DNA of 64,000 nt, from the NCBI GenBank assembly GCA_024697065.1, contig JAILGE010000033.1:1-64000 (forward strand), given 5' to 3'. The translations under genes and the position numbers were made by a program. The notes under the pieces were generated by a model. It was not told where the DNA came from. It did not search any database and was given only the letters and a program-made list of their open reading frames with translations. The DNA comes from Lachnospiraceae bacterium. Lineage in GTDB: Bacteria > Bacillota > Clostridia > Lachnospirales > Lachnospiraceae. Position 1 is the first letter of the stretch; each line of letters opens with the position of its first letter. Shown here piece after piece: positions 17,085-25,038 of the stretch.

Positions 17085-19838
17085 ATGGAAAACCATGAAG
17101 AAAAGTGTGGGATTACAGAGGGTGCTACAAAAGAGTATATTGTTCCGGAATTGCTTACGGATAGAAAATATGTACTTAATATAAAACATATGTTGCTATC
17201 GGCGATCCTAACAGTTTTGTGTGCCGGAGTTATTTTTTTTGCGGCTGATTGCTTCCCGGGAGTTGGCGGAAAGATCTTTACATGGACGGATGGTTTGCAG
17301 GGAACAGGAAATCTCGAGTGGAGAAAATTTCTGGCGGGAGAAAGCAATGAGTATACATTTACCATAGGAATGGGAAATGAAAGATCATCACCGTATCTGG
17401 TCGATCCGGTTGCGGCACTGATAAATCTTGCTACGGATGATATAAATCTCGTTTTTTTTATCTGGGTTCTCATCAAGTGCTCTCTTGCGGCAGCCGCATT
17501 TAATGCTTTTATTCAGTATTTGCTTAGAAAAAATGAAGTATTGTATATTGCGTTGTCTGTGGCATATGCGCTCAGCGGATATTTTTATGGATTTTACATG
17601 GTTCATGAGTATTTGAATGTCAATTATTTCTTTCCTGTCATCATGATATTTGTGCTTCGATATATCAGGACAGGGAAGTGGTTTTTGCTATCACTTGCAT
17701 ATGGATTCAGTTTCTTTTCATTTTTCTATTCTTCTTACATAAGTGGAGTGTTCAGTTTTATCTGTTTTTGCGGCCTTCTGTTTTTCAGATACGGCAAGGA
17801 TATTAAAAAGATAACTAAGACCGGATTGATATATGCTTTTTCTGTAATTGTCGGGATGTTTGTTGCTACCTCCAGATTGCTTCCAGTAGTGATGCAGATA
17901 TTGAGAAATGATTCCATAAACGACGAAGCGCGTAATTTTGAAATTATCACCCCTTGGGATTTTGTTTCTAATTTCTTTATTGGTCAATACCAGTCATTTG
18001 ATAACCCTTATCCAATGTTATATTGCGGAATGCTTCCTCTGTTCCTATGTATTTGTTTCTTTCTTGACAAAAATATCGAAAAAAAGGTTAGATTTTTTGC
18101 GGCTGGATTTATAATTTTTCTATTATGTTGCACGTTTTTCAGACCATTTTACAGGTTAATACAGTTTGGGGCTGAGCCCAATTCTTTCGCATTTAGATTT
18201 TCTTTCGGTTATCCTTTTTTTGTATGCGTCCTTGCTGGTGTTGAGTTTGGAAGTATGAAAAAAAGGCGCGGGATACTCATTATAGTAATGCTTTTTATTT
18301 CAATTTATCTTATTACAATGCTTTGGAGAGATGGACATTGTCTTGCTGACAACAATGGAATGTCAATAGAAAAATTTTTTATTCATTTGGCTGTTACTTC
18401 TCTTGGAGCTGTGCTTGTTTGGAACACAAGTACAATACGGAGCAGGAAAATGGTATGTTTATTAACTTTTATAATGATACTTGAGTGTATTATCAATGGA
18501 ATTCTGATTGAGAAGGAGAAGAGCAGAGTTCCACTGATTTATTGTGATGTATATGAAATGTGGAAAAAAAAGGGGGATGAAGGCTCAAGGATTATAAAAG
18601 AAAAAGCGGAAGAAGATGGGGTATTGTTTTGCAGAGTTGATGAGTTGAATGCTGCAACATTTAATCAGGGCGGAAAATTCGGATATAATACTATTTCAAC
18701 ATTTGATAACATGACCAAACAGTCAGTAAGACTTGCGCTTCAAAATCTTGGTTATGCGGGATCGGCCAGGGTTCTTTTCGGGCAGGGGGGTACGGAGTTC
18801 ACCCGGATGATCTTTGCTGTCAGATACAATTTAAGCGTTCTGTATAAGCCGGATGAGGATCCGGAGAGCTATCTTGTGGAAAGATACGATGAGCCTTTGT
18901 CTGTAGGATTTATGGTATCTGACTATATTAACAGCTACAAGGGCGAGTCAGAGAATGCATTTGAGAATAATAACGAGCTTGCCAGTATGATGCTTGGACG
19001 GGACTGCTTTATTTTCAGATCGATGAATGAGATAGATCCCGATGCGCAGATAGAATTCGAAGATGACGGTATCGAAGCCCACAGAGTGGATGACAGCTTT
19101 GTTCTGGTGAGGTCTTCTGCTTTGGATGAAGATGCTTCAAAAGGCTCTGCTGCAGAGAAGGAGAATTCGGAAGGTGAAAAAGCAAGGCTAAAACTTTATT
19201 TTCCTGATGAAAATGAAAAGATGTATGCATACCTGTCTAAAGACAGGAATAATCCGTCCGTGTATGATACCACATGGCCGGTAGTTTATTCTGAAGGCGG
19301 CTCCCAGACGATGCTGAATTTCAATCCGTATCTTTCTATGCCTTATATAATAAAATTGGGCAAAAATGAAGAGGGCAAAGTTAATGTCGTTATTTACAAG
19401 AAATTTAAGCCGGGAATTGCGGATTATTTTACGTTTAAGGATATTTACGCATACTGTCTGGATGAGGATGCGCTGAAAGAGTTTTACAATGAAATGTCCC
19501 TCGGTAACATGACAGTAACAGAAGCACATGAAAACATGATTTCGGGAAAGGTAACTGCCACAGAGGACAAGCCGGTTCTCTTTACCTCCGTTCCCTACAG
19601 CATATATTGGAACGCCTATGTGGACGGAGAAAAGGCGGAGATAACGCCGGTTATGGGAGATGCATTTATCTCTTTGAGACTTACACCCGGGGAGCACGAT
19701 GTAAAATTGTATTACCACAATCCGGTATTCCCTGTGTCGATCATGATCAGTGTTTCAACCATTGTTTTACTGGCCGTGGCATACATTATCTTAAAGAGAA
19801 AGGCTGCATCGCAAAACACTCAAAAAAGCGATGAATAA
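17085..19838 (+). CDS. YfhO-family membrane glycosyltransferase homologue (4 of 4)
   Basis: About 917 residues from ATG 17085, which has AGAGGA upstream; an in-frame TTG at 17064 is unlikely. It diverges from the two reverse-strand YfhO-type genes across a short AT-rich interval with TATAAT-like boxes on both strands. A cytoplasmic N-terminus of about 40 residues precedes the first membrane segment. The first loop has FTWTDGLQGTGNLEWRKFL, and the extracytoplasmic end has FTSVPYSIYWNAYVDGEKA and GEHDVKLYYHNP. The sequence is more divergent than the other copies (the PYDK motif is PYSI). Same inferred role; the pilus assembly genes begin 140 bases downstream from a separate promoter. Confidence 0.8.
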   Translation: MENHEEKCGITEGATKEYIVPELLTDRKYVLNIKHMLLSAILTVLCAGVIFFAADCFPGVGGKIFTWTDGLQGTGNLEWRKFLAGESNEYTFTIGMGNERSSPYLVDPVAALINLATDDINLVFFIWVLIKCSLAAAAFNAFIQYLLRKNEVLYIALSVAYALSGYFYGFYMVHEYLNVNYFFPVIMIFVLRYIRTGKWFLLSLAYGFSFFSFFYSSYISGVFSFICFCGLLFFRYGKDIKKITKTGLIYAFSVIVGMFVATSRLLPVVMQILRNDSINDEARNFEIITPWDFVSNFFIGQYQSFDNPYPMLYCGMLPLFLCICFFLDKNIEKKVRFFAAGFIIFLLCCTFFRPFYRLIQFGAEPNSFAFRFSFGYPFFVCVLAGVEFGSMKKRRGILIIVMLFISIYLITMLWRDGHCLADNNGMSIEKFFIHLAVTSLGAVLVWNTSTIRSRKMVCLLTFIMILECIINGILIEKEKSRVPLIYCDVYEMWKKKGDEGSRIIKEKAEEDGVLFCRVDELNAATFNQGGKFGYNTISTFDNMTKQSVRLALQNLGYAGSARVLFGQGGTEFTRMIFAVRYNLSVLYKPDEDPESYLVERYDEPLSVGFMVSDYINSYKGESENAFENNNELASMMLGRDCFIFRSMNEIDPDAQIEFEDDGIEAHRVDDSFVLVRSSALDEDASKGSAAEKENSEGEKARLKLYFPDENEKMYAYLSKDRNNPSVYDTTWPVVYSEGGSQTMLNFNPYLSMPYIIKLGKNEEGKVNVVIYKKFKPGIADYFTFKDIYAYCLDEDALKEFYNEMSLGNMTVTEAHENMISGKVTATEDKPVLFTSVPYSIYWNAYVDGEKAEITPVMGDAFISLRLTPGEHDVKLYYHNPVFPVSIMISVSTIVLLAVAYIILKRKAASQNTQKSDE

Positions 19839-19863
19839 TGAATTTTAGGGTACTAAATGTCTC

Positions 19864-19893
19864 TTTACAGAAATAAAGGTGTTCTGCTATAAT
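19864..19893 (+). promoter_or_regulatory. sigma-A promoter of the pilT-pilB-pilC operon
   Basis: TTTACA and TATAAT are spaced by 18 bases, about 85 bases before the pilT start. This is the best match in the interval after the YfhO-type gene. Confidence 0.55.
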
Positions 19894-19978
19894 GTTCACG
19901 ATGTGGGTAATAGGGTTATTCTGTTCTTTTGTATCCACTGAACAATAAAAATTCTTTTAAAAGAAAGAGGGAAAAGTA

Positions 19979-21040
19979 ATGTCTATCAAGATCAGCGATG
20001 TACTCATGGTTGCCAAGCAGGCAAAAGCGTCCGACGTTCACCTTACTGTTTCGCTTCCTCCAATGATGCGTGTTAACGGTCATCTCGTTCGTATGGAACA
20101 GTTTCCGGTTCTGACGCCTGATGATACATTGGAGCTGATGCTTTCCATAACTAACGATCACCAGAGAGAGATCTTTAACAGCAAGGGCGAGCTTGATATG
20201 TCATTTGCTGTCGATCCTATAGGACGATATCGAGTTAACGCATTCAGACAGAGAGGCTCTGTTGCAATGGCGATGAGAACCGTTAATACTGTCGTTCCCA
20301 GTCCTGAGCAGTTAGGACTCCCTCAGGCCTTCGTTGATCTTTATACCAGGAAGAGAGGTCTTATCCTCGTTACAGGACCTACCGGTTCCGGTAAGTCTAC
20401 ATCACTTGCGTCGGTTATTAATATGGTAAATGAGCACCGTGATGCTCATATCATTACTCTTGAGGATCCTATCGAGTATCTGCATCTTCATAAGACTTCG
20501 ATGGTTAATCAGCGTGAGATCGGATTCGATTCCATGAGTTATGCGGCAGCCCTCAGAGCTGCGCTCCGTGAAGATCCTGATGTTATCCTCGTCGGTGAGA
20601 TGCGTGACTTTGAGACTATCTCGGTTGCCATCACTGCTGCCGAGACCGGACACTTGGTTCTTTCCACATTGCATACCATCGGTGCTGCATCCACTGTAGA
20701 CCGTATCATCGACGTATTCCCGCCTCATCAGCAGCAGCAGATCAGAGTTCAGCTTGCTAACGTTCTTGAAGCGGTTATCTCACAGCAGCTTATTCCTACT
20801 GCAGACGGAAATGGACGTGCTGCGGCCTTCGAAGTAATGATCGCCAATTCCGCGGTTCGCGCCCTCATAAGAGAAGGAAAATCACATCAGCTGCTTTCGG
20901 TTATGCAGACCAACAGAAAGCTTGGAATGATCGCTATGGATGAGGCTATCACGGCTCTCTTCCAGGAAGGCAAGATAACCAGAGATATGGCGATCCAGTA
21001 TGCTGTTGATCCTGACGGACTTGCGCAGAAGCTTAGATAA
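19979..21040 (+). CDS. pilT: type IV pilus retraction ATPase PilT
   Basis: A 353-residue hexameric secretion ATPase of the PilT branch that powers pilus depolymerisation. It has the Walker A GPTGSGKST (about 133-141), Asp box LEDPIEYLH (161-169), Walker B DPDVILVGEMRD (199-210) and His box ETGHLVLSTLHT. The PilT-specific AIRNLIRE-type motif appears as AVRALIREGK. It lacks the long N-terminal domain of PilB. The start follows AGAGGG at good distance. It is the first gene of the cluster, 36 bases before pilB, so extension and retraction motors are co-expressed, implying dynamic pili able to twitch or take up DNA. Confidence 0.93.
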   Translation: MSIKISDVLMVAKQAKASDVHLTVSLPPMMRVNGHLVRMEQFPVLTPDDTLELMLSITNDHQREIFNSKGELDMSFAVDPIGRYRVNAFRQRGSVAMAMRTVNTVVPSPEQLGLPQAFVDLYTRKRGLILVTGPTGSGKSTSLASVINMVNEHRDAHIITLEDPIEYLHLHKTSMVNQREIGFDSMSYAAALRAALREDPDVILVGEMRDFETISVAITAAETGHLVLSTLHTIGAASTVDRIIDVFPPHQQQQIRVQLANVLEAVISQQLIPTADGNGRAAAFEVMIANSAVRALIREGKSHQLLSVMQTNRKLGMIAMDEAITALFQEGKITRDMAIQYAVDPDGLAQKLR

Positions 21041-21076
21041 TACTGAGATTGATTCGTTGGAGGTTTAGGGGATAAG

Positions 21077-22831
21077 ATGGCTTTATTTGGTCAGAAAAAA
21101 AGACTTGGAGACCAGCTTGTTGATGCTGGCCTGATCTCTCAGGAACAGCTTGAGAAAGCACTTGAAGAGCAGAAGAATACTAAGCAGAAGCTCGGCGAGA
21201 CTATCATGTCGATGGGGCTTATCAGCGAGGCTGATTTTGCTACATTCATGCACAGGACTCAGGGCTTCGAACTTGCTACGGATGATGATCTTAAGGAATA
21301 TGATCCTAAGGCTATCGAGGCGGTGGGTGATGATCTTGTAAAGAAATATGAGGTCATTCCTTTTGGGTTCGAGAGCATTACGGAAATAAAAGTCGCAATG
21401 TCCGACCCTATGAACCTGGCTATTATCGATGATATTACGATGATATCAGGGTTGGAAGTTATTCCGTACTATGCTCCTCAGAAGATGCTGAGTGTTTATC
21501 TCGGGAAAATGTACGGCAAACAGGAAACTTCCGATGCGGCGAAACAGTTTGAAGAGGAACACGCCGAGGAATATGCCAACATTGAAGAGAAAGAAGAAGA
21601 TTCAGCCATCGGCGAATCGCCTATCGTTAAGATCGTACGTTCCATGATCCAGCAGGCGGTTCGAGAAGGCGCATCCGATATTCATATCGAGCCCCTTGAG
21701 CACAGTGTCCGTATCAGGAACCGCGTCGACGGTATGCTGCAGGAGGATGCTACATATTCCACCAACATGCTTCAGGCTATGACGGCACGTATCAAGATCA
21801 TCTCAGGTCTAGATATTTCCGAGAAGAGAAAGCCTCAGGACGGTCGTTTGACTTATGTTGTTGATGGAGTCGAATTCGATGTCCGTGTTTCTATACTTCC
21901 TACTGTTTACGGCGAGAAGACCGTAATGCGACTTACCAAGAAGCAGGGACTTACTCAGGAGAAGAAATACCTCGGTCTTTATCCGGATGATGAGCAGAAG
22001 CTTGATAACATAATGAACAACCCTCACGGTATCATCCTTGTTACAGGACCTACCGGTTCTGGTAAGTCTACCACCTGTTACACTGTTCTTAACGAACTTA
22101 ACAGACCGGAAGTTAATATTATTACGGTAGAGGACCCTGTCGAAGCTAATATCGCGGGTATTAATCAGGTTCAGGTTAATGTTAAAGCGGGACTTACATT
22201 CGCATCGGCTCTCAGATCCATTCTCCGTCAGGACCCGGATATCATCATGATCGGTGAGATCCGAGACGGTGAGACTGCCCAGATTGCGGTTCAGGCTTCT
22301 ATAACAGGTCACCTTGTTATATCTACACTTCATACTAACTCAACTGCCGCTTCGGTTACACGTCTTATCGATATGGGCGTTGAGGCTTACATGATAGGCG
22401 ATGCCGTGGTTGGTATTATCGCACAGCGACTTGTCAGAAGACTTTGCAATGACTGCAAGGTTCCTCATAAAGCTACTCCGCAGGAACTTGTTTTGCTTGG
22501 GCAGCCTGAGGATGCAGATATTACTGTTTATGAGCCCGGCGGATGCGAGAAGTGCGGTAATGGTTATAAAGGACGAAAGGCTATCTACGAGATCATGCCT
22601 ATCTCGGTGGGAATCAGAAGGATCCTCCACCAGACTGTAACAGCAGAGACGATAGAGAACCAGGCTGTATCCGAAGGCATGAATACCCTCAGAATGTCAG
22701 GCGCAAGAAATGTTATAGAGGGAACCACTTCCATTGCTGAGATGATCCGTGTTGCATATGATATGGACGCTCAGGCTGAAGCCAATAAGGTCGTAAGCGG
22801 TGAACAGGCTGAGGAAGAAGCGCAAAACTGA
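21077..22831 (+). CDS. pilB: type IV pilus extension ATPase PilB
   Basis: A 584-residue assembly ATPase that drives pilin polymerisation at the inner face of the membrane. An N-terminal MshEN-like domain (GDQLVDAGLISQEQLEKAL) precedes the GspE core. Walker A GPTGSGKST is near residues 324-332, followed by VEDPVEANIAGINQVQVN, DPDIIMIGEIRDGETA and TGHLVISTLHTNST. The zinc-binding tetracysteine region is present as CNDCK and CEKCGNGYKGR. Standard length for PilB/GspE. It lies between pilT and pilC. Confidence 0.93.
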   Translation: MALFGQKKRLGDQLVDAGLISQEQLEKALEEQKNTKQKLGETIMSMGLISEADFATFMHRTQGFELATDDDLKEYDPKAIEAVGDDLVKKYEVIPFGFESITEIKVAMSDPMNLAIIDDITMISGLEVIPYYAPQKMLSVYLGKMYGKQETSDAAKQFEEEHAEEYANIEEKEEDSAIGESPIVKIVRSMIQQAVREGASDIHIEPLEHSVRIRNRVDGMLQEDATYSTNMLQAMTARIKIISGLDISEKRKPQDGRLTYVVDGVEFDVRVSILPTVYGEKTVMRLTKKQGLTQEKKYLGLYPDDEQKLDNIMNNPHGIILVTGPTGSGKSTTCYTVLNELNRPEVNIITVEDPVEANIAGINQVQVNVKAGLTFASALRSILRQDPDIIMIGEIRDGETAQIAVQASITGHLVISTLHTNSTAASVTRLIDMGVEAYMIGDAVVGIIAQRLVRRLCNDCKVPHKATPQELVLLGQPEDADITVYEPGGCEKCGNGYKGRKAIYEIMPISVGIRRILHQTVTAETIENQAVSEGMNTLRMSGARNVIEGTTSIAEMIRVAYDMDAQAEANKVVSGEQAEEEAQN

Positions 22832-22902
22832 TCATTATATGAAGATAGTGTTATAATTTAGACGGATCTATCAATATATAAAGAAAAGGTGGGACACAAA
22901 GA

Positions 22903-24114
22903 ATGGCACAGTATAATTACCGGATCATAACTCCGGCAGGAAAAGAGAAGAAAGGAACATTGGAAGCCAAGTCGCGAGATGCGGCAATGACGATGCTCAA
23001 GAATGAGAAGAATGTCGTTGTTCAGTGTGATGAAGCTACAGCCCTTACTGCTCCTTTTGCGATTTTACACAAGGGTCAGAAAGTAAAGCCCAGAGATCTT
23101 GCGCTTTTCTGTCATCAGTTTGCATCTATTAATAATGCGGGTGTAAGCGTTGTGGAAGCTTTTGGAATGCTAGCCGATCAGACTGAGAATAAGGCTTTGC
23201 AGGATGCTATTAATTATGTTCACACAGATATAGGTAAAGGTGAGACCCTCGCTAAAGCCATGAGAAAACAGGGCGGTGTATTCCCTGAAATGCTCTGTAA
23301 CATGGTTGAAGCCGGTGAAGCATCCGGTTCACTTGACAAGTCCTTTGACAGAATGTCCATTCAGTTTGAAAAGGATGCTGCATTACAGCAGGCTGTTAAG
23401 AAGGCTATCACTTATCCTATCATCCTTGTTGTGGTAATGATTGCCGTAATTGTGGCCATGATGATCTTCGTAATTCCTACATTCATGAACATGTTTGCGG
23501 ATCTGGATGTTGAGATGCCTGCATCTACAATGTTCATTGTTCATTTAAGTGACTTCATGGTTGCATGGTGGTGGTTGTGTCTGATTGTGATTATAGCAAT
23601 GATCTTCGGTTGTAAGGCTTACGCGGCTACCGAATCCGGAAGAGAAGTTACAAGTGCCCTTGCAATTAAGCTTCCTGTCCTTGGCGCTGTTAAGACCAAG
23701 AGTGCCTGCGCGAGACTGGGACGTACGCTTTGTACTCTCCTTGGAGCCGGCGTTCCTATGGTAGATGCTATTGATATCACAGGACGTTCCATGGAGAATC
23801 TTCTTTATAAGCGCGCCATGAAAGAGGCGAAGGATCAGGTGCTTCGAGGAGTGCCGCTTTCAAAACCGCTTCAGAGCTGCGGACTTTTCCCGGCGATGGT
23901 TGTACATATGGTTGCTATCGGTGAGGAAACAGGTAATATCGAAGCCATGCTTGAGAACGTGGCTCAGTATTATGAGGAAGATGTTCAGCTTGCTACCGAG
24001 CAGATGATGACTATATTAGAGCCTGCGATCATAGTAGTAATGGCTGTTATCGTAGGATATATGTGTATCGCTATTTTCCAGCCTATGCTTACTCTCTACG
24101 ATGCATTGTCATAA
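22903..24114 (+). CDS. pilC: type IV pilus inner-membrane platform protein PilC
   Basis: A 403-residue polytopic platform protein of the GspF/PilC family, which rotates pilin subunits into the growing fibre. Two tandem T2SSF domains are visible: FCHQFASINNAGVSVVEAF (about 68-86) and LGRTLCTLLGAGVPMVDAI in the second half. Membrane segments are ILVVVMIAVIVAMMIFVIP, a central WWWLCLIVIIAMIF and the C-terminal IIVVMAVIVGYMCIAIF. It follows pilB by 71 bases with an AAAAGGTGGGA site and is followed by a terminator hairpin. Confidence 0.93.
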   Translation: MAQYNYRIITPAGKEKKGTLEAKSRDAAMTMLKNEKNVVVQCDEATALTAPFAILHKGQKVKPRDLALFCHQFASINNAGVSVVEAFGMLADQTENKALQDAINYVHTDIGKGETLAKAMRKQGGVFPEMLCNMVEAGEASGSLDKSFDRMSIQFEKDAALQQAVKKAITYPIILVVVMIAVIVAMMIFVIPTFMNMFADLDVEMPASTMFIVHLSDFMVAWWWLCLIVIIAMIFGCKAYAATESGREVTSALAIKLPVLGAVKTKSACARLGRTLCTLLGAGVPMVDAIDITGRSMENLLYKRAMKEAKDQVLRGVPLSKPLQSCGLFPAMVVHMVAIGEETGNIEAMLENVAQYYEEDVQLATEQMMTILEPAIIVVMAVIVGYMCIAIFQPMLTLYDALS

Positions 24115-24161
24115 GAAAGGCCGGAAAAACTGAACCGGCGTGATTTCGATGATATAAACAG

Positions 24162-24194
24162 AAAGACCGTCCATTATATCGGGCGGTCTTTTTT
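24162..24194 (+). terminator. terminator between pilC and the prepilin peptidase gene
   Basis: AAAGACCGTCC pairs with GGGCGGTCTTT (one G-T wobble) around a short loop and is followed by Ts. The prepilin peptidase start is only about a dozen bases downstream, so this hairpin probably attenuates rather than ends the operon. Confidence 0.75.
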
Positions 24195-24206
24195 GAGGGA
24201 ATGTTG

Positions 24207-24938
24207 ATGATACAGATAATCTCTCTGTTGATTACTGCTTTGGTTGGAACCGGTCTCGGGTGGGCAACTTCTTTTTACTCCGGTTTTTGTGTTACCGTAG
24301 GACCTGAGGAAGATAACCGGGATCGAAAAGAAGTATTTAAAACATATAAATGGTCTGTAAAAAATGATGAGGCAAAGATCGTACCGGCAGTAGCTGTGAT
24401 AGGTGTTCTTATCAATGTTTGTCTGACTAAAGGTACTGCGTTATTTTACAACAGTGAACAGCTTATTGTTTTTATATCCTATCTGATCGCCGCGACCTGT
24501 TTGGCCGGTGTTGCATATGTTGATCTTAAGATCTTTGAGATACCTCCGCTGTACGATATTATTATTGCTATCTGCGGTGTCGCAAGGTTGCTTTGTGATC
24601 TGGAACATTGGTATGTCTATGCAATTGGTGCAGTTACGGTAAGTGGTTTATTCCTGATTATAGCCCTGTTTAGCAGAGGGCGCGCCATGGGCGGTGGGGA
24701 TATCAAACTGACTGCAGCACTTGGCTTGCTCATCGGATGGAAGCAGATACTTTTGGTAATGACTGTTGCTGCATTGCTGGGAGCTGTAATCCACGGGATA
24801 GTGATGGCTGTAACTAAGAAGGAACACTTGCTTGCGTTCGGACCTTATCTGGCAGTTGCAGGCGTCATAAGCATGTGCGTTGGAGATAGGGTCATCGATT
24901 GGTACACGAGATATATTATGCACATTATCGAGAGCTGA
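24207..24938 (+). CDS. pilD: prepilin peptidase (A24 family), without the methylase cysteine domain
   Basis: About 243 residues. ATG 24207 is chosen because GAGGG lies 7 bases before it; ATG 24201 is too close to that site. It is a GxGD-type aspartic protease that cleaves prepilin leaders at the cytoplasmic membrane face. The two catalytic aspartates are in YVDLKIFEIPP and MGGGDIKL. Full-length PilD carries an N-terminal cytoplasmic domain with two CxxC pairs for N-methylation; here the corresponding stretch (about residues 20-60) is short, charged and has no cysteine pairs. It is thus probably a peptidase only, or methylation is done by another route. It is the only such enzyme in the window and must serve six prepilins. 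Confidence 0.85.
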   Translation: MIQIISLLITALVGTGLGWATSFYSGFCVTVGPEEDNRDRKEVFKTYKWSVKNDEAKIVPAVAVIGVLINVCLTKGTALFYNSEQLIVFISYLIAATCLAGVAYVDLKIFEIPPLYDIIIAICGVARLLCDLEHWYVYAIGAVTVSGLFLIIALFSRGRAMGGGDIKLTAALGLLIGWKQILLVMTVAALLGAVIHGIVMAVTKKEHLLAFGPYLAVAGVISMCVGDRVIDWYTRYIMHIIES

Positions 24939-25038
24939 ATCTTAAGAATTCTTTAATTTTGGGTATAGCATAATCGTATGAATTATGTTATAAATAAATT
25001 TGGAATATTTCTATTAAAAAGAAAGGGGAGCAACAAGG

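Noticed and set aside
19188-19718. A 176-codon reverse frame inside the fourth YfhO-type gene
   Set aside because: The forward frame carries the family C-terminal signature; the reverse frame has no start signal or recognisable domain.
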